Assembly: GCA_025455595.1 (NCBI GenBank)
Contig: JALOMD010000216.1
Coordinates: 1 to 7,723, forward strand
Source of the DNA: Cytophagales bacterium
GTDB lineage: Bacteria; Bacteroidota; Bacteroidia; Cytophagales; 172606-1
DNA: 7,723 nucleotides
Direction of reading: 5' to 3'
The translations under genes were made by a program, and so were the position numbers. How positions within the stretch are numbered: the first letter of the stretch is position 1; every line of letters begins with the position of its first letter. This document shows positions 1 through 5,772 of the stretch, piece by piece. The notes beneath the pieces were generated by a model. It ran no database searches. It had not been told where the DNA came from and saw only the letters and a program-made list of their open reading frames with translations.

Positions 1-70
1 TGAGCGACTTGTAAGGCTTGAACGCCAGCCATTCGGTGGCTTGTATGCCTTTGACGAGATTCTTTTTCAT
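1..70 (-). CDS. 5' end of a conserved hypothetical protein, cut by the left edge
   Basis: Reading leftwards from an ATG at 68-70, an open frame gives 23 complete codons: MKKNLVKGIQATEWLAFKPY followed by KSL. The Met-Lys-Lys-Asn opening and the codon use look like a genuine gene start, and the gene lies on the same strand as the peptide transporter to its right. The N-terminal pattern of basic residues, then W-L-A-F-K-P-Y, reminds me of a Bacteroidota family of unknown function (DUF3843-like). That is pattern memory over very few residues and should be treated as a guess. There is no hydrophobic segment in the visible part, so a cytoplasmic protein is more likely. No Shine-Dalgarno sequence precedes the ATG, as is usual in this phylum, and I found no convincing promoter in the upstream gap. 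Confidence 0.6.
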   Translation of the reverse strand, partial: MKKNLVKGIQATEWLAFKPYKSL

Positions 71-78
71 GTCAGTGG

Positions 79-92
79 TTTGCCTGAAAACG
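79..92 (+). repeat. Degenerate half copy of the 27-bp palindromic repeat
   Basis: The segment TTTGCCTGAAAACG matches the right half of the full copy at 110-136 (TTTGCCTAAAACG) apart from one inserted G. No matching left arm precedes it, so it looks like a decayed or partly deleted copy. The match is short and could be chance. Confidence 0.35.
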
Positions 93-109
93 GCTGTTTT
101 AACACAGTA

Positions 110-136
110 CGTTTTGGGCAATTTTTGCCTAAAACG
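110..136 (+). repeat. 27-bp palindromic repeat, copy 1
   Basis: The left arm CGTTTTGGGC (110-119), a 7-base A/T centre AATTTTT (120-126) and the right arm GCCTAAAACG (127-136) form a 10-bp stem with one mismatched pair. The same architecture recurs at 236-262, 5607-5633 and 7238-7264, always outside genes. It lies about 40 bp upstream of the partial gene at the left edge. Confidence 0.85.
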
Positions 137-148
137 CAAAATTGAACA

Positions 149-165
149 GAAAACACAAGGTTTTC
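149..165. repeat. Small inverted repeat
   Basis: GAAAAC (149-154), a 5-base spacer and GTTTTC (160-165) make a perfect 6-bp stem. It differs in sequence from the 27-bp family. No T-tract follows on either strand, so it is not an obvious terminator. Short stems of this kind can occur by chance in AT-rich DNA. Confidence 0.3.
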
Positions 166-199
166 GCTTGGTGGTTTCCAAAATAAAAAGCACAACGCT

Positions 200-220
200 T
201 GTAGCCCCGACTACAGGCTA
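200..220. repeat. Overlapping two-state hairpin
   Basis: Two mutually exclusive 5-bp stems overlap here: TGTAG (200-204) with CTACA (211-215), and TAGCC (202-206) with GGCTA (216-220). It looks like a unit of another dispersed palindromic repeat family, but only one copy is present in this window. Confidence 0.35.
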
Positions 221-235
221 AAGAGCAACACATGG

Positions 236-262
236 CGTTTTGGGCATTTTTTGCTCAAAACG
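236..262 (+). repeat. 27-bp palindromic repeat, copy 2
   Basis: Arms CGTTTTGGGC (236-245) and GCTCAAAACG (253-262) flank a 7-base ATTTTTT centre. One mismatch lies in the 10-bp stem, at a different position from the one in copy 1. Length, arm sequence and A/T centre match the other copies. It lies in the same orientation as copy 1, 126 bp away. Confidence 0.85.
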
Positions 263-311
263 GCTTTGAGCACACTTTTTAAAAGTTTTCTTCTGTTTTG
301 TCTTGCTTCTT

Positions 312-360
312 TCGGATTACAAATCCGAGACAGTTTGGTTCGGGATTGCAAATCCCGAAC
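312..360. repeat. Paired related hairpins with a shared ATT-NCA-AAT core
   Basis: Two perfect hairpins stand side by side. The first has a 7-bp stem TCGGATT/AATCCGA (312-318 and 322-328) around the loop ACA. The second has a 10-bp stem GTTCGGGATT/AATCCCGAAC (338-347 and 351-360) around the loop GCA. Both share the core GGATT-NCA-AATCC and are 9 bases apart, so they look like two units of one repeat, as in REP-type doublets. Neither is followed by a T-tract on either strand, so a terminator role is not supported. Confidence 0.65.
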
Positions 361-380
361 AGCCGTTGCTTCTAAAAACA

Positions 381-397
381 TTGACAAACTTTGTCAA
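381..397 (-). terminator. AT-rich inverted repeat, possible terminator of the POT gene
   Basis: TTGACAAA (381-388) and TTTGTCAA (390-397) form a perfect palindrome around one base, physically a 7-bp stem with a 3-base loop. Read on the minus strand it lies 31 bases beyond the POT stop codon and is followed by TGTTTTT. It could therefore act as a weak intrinsic terminator, although the stem is AT-rich. It could equally be another dispersed repeat. Confidence 0.4.
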
Positions 398-427
398 ACG
401 GTGTATTGGGATTGACAAGACGGCTCG

Positions 428-1924
428 TTATTTCACTCCGCCCATCAGTTTCTTGATTGGTTTTTGCAGCAAAAATATCAAACCACCCACTATCAGTGCA
501 AACCAAACGATGTTCATGAACATGTCCGGCATTTGGGCGACGTTTTCCTCGTCGAAATTACCGGCAAACAGGCCAGCAAAGAGATTGCCCAAAGCTGCGG
601 CCACGAACCAAATACCCATGAGTTGACTCAGATACCGCTTGGGTGCAAGTTTGGTGTAGGTGCTCAGTCCCACCGGACTAAGACAGAGTTCACCCAATGT
701 ATGGAACAAATACGTGAACGTCAGGAAACCAGCCGAGGCCTTGGTTCCCGTCAGCGCCACATTGGCTCCGTTGGCAATGACAAAGTATCCGGCAGCAAGC
801 AGAAACAGTCCCAGTGCGAATTTGAAGGCAGGATTTGGATTGAGGCTTTTCTTTTCGAGGTAAACCCATAGAAAACCTACAATCGGCGCAAAAACCAAGA
901 TAAAAAACGGGTTGAAATTCTGAAACCAACTGGACGGAATGCCAAAAGGCAACTCGGAGTACCTGTCCGCAAATATTTGCAATGAGGAACCTTGCTGTTC
1001 AAATCCCATCCAGAACAACACTGCGCCGATAAACAGCACTATCAAGACTAATACACGCTTCCTTTCAGCTTGGCTCAAGCCGCTTGCGAACAGCAAATTG
1101 GCAAAGTAGGCTACACAGACGATTCCAGCGATACTACCCATTGAAGTGGCTACGGCTTTTTTTGAATCCCACGCAAAGAAGTTTTGTAGTTGCAAAGCAA
1201 TGAGGGCTACTACCGTCATCGCAACGATTGCCCATGTTAGCGTGGGGCTTCCTGCTCCTCCATCGGCATTTTCGTCCGATTGCTTCGTCTTGGCCTTCGG
1301 ATGCAGCCCTTTGTCTTGCAGGTACTGTTGCGCAAAAATTCTGTACACTATCAATCCGAAAAACATAGCCACTGCTGCGGCACCGAAGCCGTAATGCCAG
1401 CCTACCTTCTGTCCCAAATAGCCGACAATGGTAATTCCGAGGAACGAACCCAAGTTGATGCCAATGTAAAAAATCGAAAAGCCGGCATCGCGCCTGGCTC
1501 CGCCCTCGGGATACAACTCGCTCACGATTGAACTGATGTTCGGCTTCAGCATTCCTGTGCCCATCGCGACCAGACACAACCCCGAAAAAAACACCGTTGG
1601 CGTGGAAGGGAAAGCGAGAACAATGTGGCCCAGCATGATGACAATGCCGCCAATCCATATCGATTTGCGCTGCCCAATCAGGTTGTCGGCAATCCAGCCG
1701 CCGGGTAGCGAAAGAAGATAAACCGAAAAGGTGTAAAGCCCGTAAACGGCTCCGCCTTCTCCTTCCGAGAAACCCAGTCCTCCTTTTTGGGTATCAAGCA
1801 AAAACAAGAGCAGGATGGCCCTCATGCCATAGTAGCTGAACCGCTCCCACATTTCGGTGAAAAACAGCACGTACAGTCCGGGCGGATGCGTGAATCGGAC
1901 GTTTTTGGATTGTGACAAAGCCAT
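428..1924 (-). CDS. Proton-dependent oligopeptide transporter (POT/PTR2 family, MFS)
   Basis: This 498-residue inner-membrane symporter should import di- and tripeptides using the proton gradient. The family signatures are present. E24-x-x-E27-R28 followed by FSYYG, on the first helix, is the ExxER proton-coupling motif. G75-G76-W-I-A-D80 with G84-x-R86 is the first PTR2 signature. K127 in the LKPN segment matches the helix-4 lysine of bacterial peptide transporters. F152-Y-I-G-I-N157-x-G-S is the second PTR2 signature. W305 with F308-E-Q-Q is the helix-7 motif, and the glutamate in GEL-x-LSP-x-GL is E412. A hydrophilic linker at about 203-228 separates the two six-helix halves, with the extra family helices following it. 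The length is normal, and all the residues named above are intact. The chosen ATG directly precedes the conserved N-terminus. It is transcribed divergently from the SusC gene. The exact substrate, including possible nitrate, amino acid or drug transport by relatives, cannot be read from sequence. Confidence 0.95.
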   Translation of the reverse strand: MALSQSKNVRFTHPPGLYVLFFTEMWERFSYYGMRAILLLFLLDTQKGGLGFSEGEGGAVYGLYTFSVYLLSLPGGWIADNLIGQRKSIWIGGIVIMLGHIVLAFPSTPTVFFSGLCLVAMGTGMLKPNISSIVSELYPEGGARRDAGFSIFYIGINLGSFLGITIVGYLGQKVGWHYGFGAAAVAMFFGLIVYRIFAQQYLQDKGLHPKAKTKQSDENADGGAGSPTLTWAIVAMTVVALIALQLQNFFAWDSKKAVATSMGSIAGIVCVAYFANLLFASGLSQAERKRVLVLIVLFIGAVLFWMGFEQQGSSLQIFADRYSELPFGIPSSWFQNFNPFFILVFAPIVGFLWVYLEKKSLNPNPAFKFALGLFLLAAGYFVIANGANVALTGTKASAGFLTFTYLFHTLGELCLSPVGLSTYTKLAPKRYLSQLMGIWFVAAALGNLFAGLFAGNFDEENVAQMPDMFMNIVWFALIVGGLIFLLQKPIKKLMGGVK

Positions 1925-1950
1925 AGAGTTTTCTCAATTGTTTGGTTAGG

Positions 1951-1963
1951 CGGCGAATCGCCG
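1951..1963. repeat. Short perfect inverted repeat in the POT leader
   Basis: CGGCGA (1951-1956), one central A and TCGCCG (1958-1963) form a perfect 6-bp palindrome about 27 bases upstream of the POT start codon. If the -7 element at 1979-1986 is used, the repeat falls in the transcribed leader. It could be a small hairpin or an operator half-site pair, but a single copy does not decide this. Confidence 0.35.
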
Positions 1964-2059
1964 AAAATGCAAAGCGGACAAAAATAGGTCTAATTCCGAG
2001 AAAAACGCTTTCCGGACGAAAAATCAAGTCGCGGCATTCCCATTACGCCATACACCGAG

Positions 2060-2086
2060 CGGTTTTTGCAAGACTGTCGCAAACCG
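2060..2086. repeat. Imperfect 27-bp inverted repeat upstream of the SusC gene
   Basis: CGGTTTTTGC (2060-2069) and GCAAACCG (2079-2086) pair with a two-base bulge around a 9-base spacer. The total span is 27 bp, like the dispersed family, but the arms differ, so I do not assign it to that family. It lies in the middle of the divergent gap and could be an operator or a decayed repeat. Confidence 0.3.
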
Positions 2087-2206
2087 TTTGTACCAAAATG
2101 CTACTCTTGTTCAAAACAAATGTTCTTTTTTGCGGTTAAAAATACGTTTATTGCCATTTTTTCTCTCAAAAACCCTTTTTAACAAATCCCTAACCTTTTA
2201 CTACAC

Positions 2207-5200
2207 ATGAAGCAACTCAACGCGTTGTGGTTGCTGCTTCTGCTGGCCGTAAATGCCTACGGCCAAGACAGGACAGTAACCGGAAAAATCACGTCAGCCG
2301 AAGACAACACGGACTTGCCGGGGGTGAGTGTCATTGTCAAAGGAACCTCGCAAGGGGTTGTCACCGATGCGGCGGGCCGTTACAGCATCAGCATCCCCGC
2401 TGCCAGTGCCACATTGGTCTTTTCGTCCATCGGGTATGTGACCAAAGAGATTGTTGTTGACAACCAAAGCGTCATCAACGTGACATTAGCTCCTGATTTA
2501 CGCCAGCTCGACGAAGTGGTAGTGACCGCACTGGGCCTTGAACAGGAAAAACGCACCATCAACTACGCCCAACAACAGGTGAAAGGAGAGGAAATCATCC
2601 GTGCCCGCGAGCCGAACGTGGTCAACGCCCTGAACGGCAAAGTGGCCGGCGTGCAAATCATCAGCCAGGCCGGTTCGCCGGGGGCTGCCGCTGCCATCTA
2701 CATCCGGGGCAAATCTTCGTTTGGCAACGCCCAGCCGTTGTTTGTGGTGGACGGTATTCCGGTCAACAACTCTTTCAGCACCAACGCGTCCTCTTCGTCG
2801 GTGGATAATTCAAACCGTGCCGTGGACATCAACCCCGACGACATAGAAAGCATTTCAGTGCTGAAAGGCCCGGCCGCCACAGCCCTGTACGGCATCCAAG
2901 CCGGGGCGGGCGTGGTCATCATCACCACCAAAAAAGGCAATCGCAGCGATACCCGCCAAACGACCGTAAACTTTAACTCGTCATTTGCGGTGGATCAGGT
3001 GAACCGCTACTTCCCGCTGCAAGACCGGTTTGCCACGGGCAACAACGGAATTTTGGACATCGGGCCGGGCACAACCAACATGTTCGGCCCGGCCATCAGC
3101 GACCTGCGGTACAACCCTAACTTTACTGACCCACGTTACCCTTTAGGACGCATTGAATTAAGAAATAACAACGCTGCGTTTGATACACTCAGACCCGTGG
3201 ATGTATTTGACAATCAGCGCAATTTCTACCAAAACGGTCGCACGTTCAACAACCACCTGAGCATCAGCAGCGGCAACAAGAACGGCAACCTCTATTTCTC
3301 CATCGGGCGACTGGCGCAAACGGGCGTGATTCCGAACAATACCTTTGAGCGGACAACCGTGAAACTGTCCGGCGAAAGCGAATTGAGCAAAAAACTACGG
3401 ATTTCGTCTTCGCTTACGTACATCAACTCAGGCGGCAATCGCGTGGGGCGGGGCGACAACTTCACGGGCGTAGTGCAGGGCTTGTACCGCACGCCTGCGC
3501 ATTTCGACATTTTCAATGGTGCCACCAGTGCCACCGATCCCGCCGGATGGCAGTACCCGAACGGCTCGCAGCGCAACTTCCGTAACCGCGACCAAGTGGA
3601 CGGCATGACTCCCGGCGCGGCCCAAGGCCTTGGCCCCGACAGCCCGCTGTGGACGGTGAACAAAAACCCCTACCGCGACCGGGTGGACAGGATACAAGGT
3701 TTTGCGCAACTCAACTACCAAATACTGCCGTGGCTCAGTGCCATGTTCCGGGCCGGTGCCGACGTGTTCAGCGACCGACGCGTACAGGCGTTCGACATCG
3801 GCTCGTTCGGCGGTGACGGCCGTTTTGGGCGAATTTTCGAAGAAACGCTTATCAACAAAACCTTCAATACCGACTTCCTGCTGACGGCCAACAAGCAGTT
3901 CGGCCGGTTCAACCTGTCGGGGCTGGTGGGTCACAATTTCTTTGACAACAGTGCAACCCGCTCTTACTTGGACGGGAACACGTTCAATCAACCCGACTTT
4001 TTCAACATTTCAAACGCAACCGTTATTGCCAATCCCCAGCAGTCGTTGGTGAGGCGCCGCACGTTTGCGGCTTTCGGCAGCATCAAGGCCGATTATGGCG
4101 GTTGGGCCTTTTTGGAAGCGACCTTGCGCAACGAGTGGGCCTCCACCCTGCCCGCCAACAACAATTCGTTCTTGTTTCCTTCGGTAAGCGGCGGAGTCGT
4201 CATAACCGAGGCCCTGAAATTGACCAACTCGGTTGTTTCGTTTGCCAAGGTGCGCGGTTCGTTTGCGCAAGTGGGACAAATTCCGGGAGCGTACCAAACC
4301 GAAACGTTTTTCCTACGGGCCGGGGCATCCGATGGTTTCGGCAACGGCATTTCTTTCCCCCTGCGCGGCTCGAACGTGGGCGGCTCCACCATCAGCAACC
4401 AAATCGGCAACCCGGAACTGCGTCCTGAAACCAACCGCACCGTGGAAGTGGGTGCCGACTTGGCGTTTTGGGACAATCGCATCCGCCTTGACGTGACCTA
4501 TTACAACTCCCGCAACCGCAACCAAATCATACTGGCTCCCGTGGCTTCTTCGTCCGGTTTCACCTCGCGCAGCATCAACGCGGGCGAATTGCAAAACCGG
4601 GGCATCGAGGCCGTGCTGACGGTGGTTCCGTTGCGCAAATCGGCGTTTCAGTGGGAAGCGTCGTTCAACTTTACCCGCAACCGCAACTTCGTCATCTCCA
4701 CTTTCGACGGCAACCCGATCCTGCTGCCCGGCTTCGGCACCATTTTCCAGCCGCGTCTGGTGCCGGGCCAACAGTTCGGCGTGTTTTACGGCTCCGGTTG
4801 GCTGCGCGATGCGCAAGGCCGTGTCATCATTGAGCCGGAATTTCAACTGGGACGCGACGGAAGACCTGTACTGGGCAACGACGGCCAGCCGGTAGCCAAC
4901 GCCGCCGCCGGTTTTCCGGTGCGGGCCGACAACCTGCTCATTGGCAATCCGAACCCCGACTTTCTGCTGGGCATCCGCAACACGTTCAGTTACAAAGGCT
5001 TGACACTTTCGTTCTTGTGGGACATCCGCAGCGGCGGCGACGTGTGGAACGGTACCGAAGCCGTGCTGACCAACATCGGTGCCACCACCCGCACGCTTGA
5101 CCGGGGCACCAACCGCGTGTTTGACGGTGTGGTTGCCAATGGTCGCGACCCGCAGACGGGTACTTACGTCGTAACCGGCGAAGGAGCCGCCAACACCCGC

Positions 5201-5533
5201 TCGGTGACGCTGACGCAAGCCAACTGGTTCCAAGCCAACGGCCGGGCCACCGGTGCCGCAGGCGTACACGAGCAGTTTGTGGAAGATGCCTCGTGGATTC
5301 GCCTGCGCGACCTGAATCTGTCGTACCGCCTGCCAGCTGGGTTGTTTGGCGGCAGCAAGTTTGTGAAAGGCGTGGAACTCAGCGCGTTTGGCCGCAACCT
5401 GTTGCTGTTCACCCGGTATTCGGGCATTGACCCCGAAACCAGCTTGTACGGCCTCAGCAACTCCCAAGGCTTGGACTACTTCGGCAACCCGAACACCCGC
5501 AGCATGGGCGTGACGCTGAACGCGACGTTTTGA
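2207..5533 (+). CDS. SusC/RagA-family TonB-linked outer-membrane transporter
   Basis: This 1108-residue protein should form the TonB-powered outer-membrane barrel of a SusCD importer. Residues 1-19 are a signal peptide (hydrophobic run of leucines, then A-Y-G) with likely cleavage before Q20. Residues about 23-95 are a carboxypeptidase-regulatory-like beta domain, including LPGVSV (37-42), the TDAAGRY turn (53-59) and SSIGY (73-77). The linker D102-EVVVTALG-110 is the SusC hallmark before the plug. The plug follows, with NALNGKVAGV (140-149), IYIRG (164-168), PLFVVDGIP (177-185) and the conserved VLKGPAATALYG (218-229) and ITTKKG (239-244). The rest is a 22-strand-type barrel ending in MGVTLNATF with the terminal Phe expected for BAM insertion. 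There is no STN domain, so trans-envelope sigma signalling is not expected. Length and motifs are normal. Its substrate is unknown; RagA relatives import peptides and SusC relatives import glycans. Confidence 0.96.
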   Translation: MKQLNALWLLLLLAVNAYGQDRTVTGKITSAEDNTDLPGVSVIVKGTSQGVVTDAAGRYSISIPAASATLVFSSIGYVTKEIVVDNQSVINVTLAPDLRQLDEVVVTALGLEQEKRTINYAQQQVKGEEIIRAREPNVVNALNGKVAGVQIISQAGSPGAAAAIYIRGKSSFGNAQPLFVVDGIPVNNSFSTNASSSSVDNSNRAVDINPDDIESISVLKGPAATALYGIQAGAGVVIITTKKGNRSDTRQTTVNFNSSFAVDQVNRYFPLQDRFATGNNGILDIGPGTTNMFGPAISDLRYNPNFTDPRYPLGRIELRNNNAAFDTLRPVDVFDNQRNFYQNGRTFNNHLSISSGNKNGNLYFSIGRLAQTGVIPNNTFERTTVKLSGESELSKKLRISSSLTYINSGGNRVGRGDNFTGVVQGLYRTPAHFDIFNGATSATDPAGWQYPNGSQRNFRNRDQVDGMTPGAAQGLGPDSPLWTVNKNPYRDRVDRIQGFAQLNYQILPWLSAMFRAGADVFSDRRVQAFDIGSFGGDGRFGRIFEETLINKTFNTDFLLTANKQFGRFNLSGLVGHNFFDNSATRSYLDGNTFNQPDFFNISNATVIANPQQSLVRRRTFAAFGSIKADYGGWAFLEATLRNEWASTLPANNNSFLFPSVSGGVVITEALKLTNSVVSFAKVRGSFAQVGQIPGAYQTETFFLRAGASDGFGNGISFPLRGSNVGGSTISNQIGNPELRPETNRTVEVGADLAFWDNRIRLDVTYYNSRNRNQIILAPVASSSGFTSRSINAGELQNRGIEAVLTVVPLRKSAFQWEASFNFTRNRNFVISTFDGNPILLPGFGTIFQPRLVPGQQFGVFYGSGWLRDAQGRVIIEPEFQLGRDGRPVLGNDGQPVANAAAGFPVRADNLLIGNPNPDFLLGIRNTFSYKGLTLSFLWDIRSGGDVWNGTEAVLTNIGATTRTLDRGTNRVFDGVVANGRDPQTGTYVVTGEGAANTRSVTLTQANWFQANGRATGAAGVHEQFVEDASWIRLRDLNLSYRLPAGLFGGSKFVKGVELSAFGRNLLLFTRYSGIDPETSLYGLSNSQGLDYFGNPNTRSMGVTLNATF

Positions 5534-5575
5534 GTAGTGGGTCTCGGGTCGTGAGTTTTGCGTCTTGGGTAAGAT
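5527..5575 (+). repeat. Heptanucleotide array A at the SusC stop codon (GTnnTGR type)
   Basis: Seven consecutive 7-base units can be read: GTTTTGA, GTAGTGG, GTCTCGG, GTCGTGA, GTTTTGC, GTCTTGG and a weak last unit, GTAAGAT. The consensus is close to GTCTTGG. The SusC stop codon TGA is the end of the first unit, so the array begins inside the last codons of the gene. Units diverge in sequence but hold strict 7-base spacing, as in degenerate heptanucleotide arrays of the cyanobacterial STRR type. Confidence 0.65.
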
Positions 5576-5606
5576 GTCCTATCAAGGCAGCGGAGCAAAT
5601 CAAAAG

Positions 5607-5633
5607 CGTTTTGAGCAAAAATTGCCCAAAACG
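5607..5633 (-). repeat. 27-bp palindromic repeat, copy 3 (reverse orientation)
   Basis: On the plus strand the arms are CGTTTTGAGC (5607-5616) and GCCCAAAACG (5624-5633) around AAAAATT. Judged by the T-rich centre of the other copies, this one lies in reverse orientation. The stem has one mismatch. It sits between the SusC and SusD genes, where a transcript hairpin could protect upstream RNA or change the ratio of the two products. Confidence 0.8.
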
Positions 5634-5677
5634 GTCTAAGTGCGTGTTGACCAATAGCTTTACCTGGCTTTTTGGTT

Positions 5678-5687
5678 GAAACGTTTC
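5678..5687. repeat. Perfect 10-bp palindrome
   Basis: GAAACGTTTC is its own reverse complement and lies about 80 bases before the SusD start. With no central loop it suits a dimeric regulator site better than an RNA hairpin. Only one copy occurs here and no regulator gene is visible in the window. Confidence 0.3.
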
Positions 5688-5720
5688 GCAAGTTACTGAA
5701 AACAAGCATGTTATACTGTT

Positions 5721-5769
5721 TCACTAATAGCTAAAAGCTAATAGCTAACTACTAATGGCTAACTACTTA
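5721..5769 (+). repeat. Heptanucleotide array B abutting the SusD start codon (nnnCTAA type)
   Basis: Seven consecutive 7-base units run without interruption: TCACTAA, TAGCTAA, AAGCTAA, TAGCTAA, CTACTAA, TGGCTAA and CTACTTA. The consensus is TAGCTAA, and six of the seven units end in CTAA. The last base of the last unit is the A of the SusD ATG. The array therefore forms the whole immediate leader of the gene, the region that normally sets ribosome access in Bacteroidota. It is unrelated in sequence to array A but has the same period and the same 49-bp length. Confidence 0.75.
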
Positions 5770-5772
5770 TGA
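5755..5772 (+). other. Possible five-codon leader ORF overlapping the SusD start
   Basis: An ATG at 5755-5757 opens a short frame, Met-Ala-Asn-Tyr-Leu, whose TGA (5770-5772) overlaps the SusD ATG (5769-5771) as ATGA. Such an overlap would permit translational coupling. The frame is created by the last heptad units, has no Shine-Dalgarno sequence and may simply be a by-product of the array. Confidence 0.25.

Larger units (their letters stand above)
71..427. other. Gene-free intergenic region rich in palindromes
   Basis: This 357-bp AT-rich gap lies between the 3' end of the POT transporter gene and the start of the partial gene at the left edge. Open frames here are short, have no family-like composition and cross inverted repeats, so I read none as coding. 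Instead it holds a series of inverted repeats: a half copy and two full copies of the window's 27-bp palindrome, a 6-bp-stem hairpin at 149-165, a two-state hairpin at 200-220, a pair of related hairpins at 312-360 and an AT-rich hairpin at 381-397. They are listed separately below. Confidence 0.75.
1925..2206. promoter_or_regulatory. Divergent intergenic region between the POT and SusC genes
   Basis: This 282-bp AT-rich gap must hold the 5' signals for both genes. No convincing coding frame is present. On the minus strand, 1986-1979 reads TATTTTTG, a full match to the Bacteroidota -7 element TAnnTTTG, and would start transcription roughly 50 bases before the POT ATG. I see no TTTG at the usual -33 distance. 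On the plus strand, 2143-2150 reads TACGTTTA, a one-mismatch -7 element for the SusC gene, also without a well-spaced -33 box. Small inverted repeats lie at 1951-1963 and 2060-2086. Neither start codon has a Shine-Dalgarno sequence. Confidence 0.45.
5534..5768. other. Unusually long SusC-SusD intergenic region
   Basis: SusC and SusD genes are usually separated by only a few to a few tens of bases; here the gap is 235 bp. It carries heptad array A, a copy of the 27-bp palindrome in reverse orientation, a perfect 10-bp palindrome GAAACGTTTC at 5678-5687 and heptad array B. I see no terminator with a T-tract and no clear -33/-7 promoter, so cotranscription of the two genes is still the simplest reading. 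Open frames on the minus strand here run across the repeats and do not look coding. Confidence 0.6.

Noticed and set aside
18..221. Short plus-strand frame at the left edge
   Set aside because: It runs antisense to the minus-strand gene start at 1-70 and continues through palindromic repeats; the predicted peptide has no recognisable features.
110..262. CRISPR array suggested by repeated palindromes
   Set aside because: The two copies are separated by about 100 bp rather than a regular short spacer, the other copies are kilobases away, and no cas gene is visible. The pattern fits a dispersed repeat.
1942..2139. 65-codon plus-strand frame in the divergent gap
   Set aside because: It is basic, low in family-like character and spans the likely promoter region and inverted repeats, so it is treated as non-coding.
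4313..5467. Open frame of 384 codons antisense to the 3' part of the SusC gene
   Set aside because: Composition is shadow-like, there is no signal or domain pattern, and the plus-strand barrel sequence is clearly the real gene.
5607..5633. Intrinsic terminator between the SusC and SusD genes
   Set aside because: The stem is mismatched and no T-tract follows on the plus strand. The SusD gene most likely depends on read-through from the SusC promoter.
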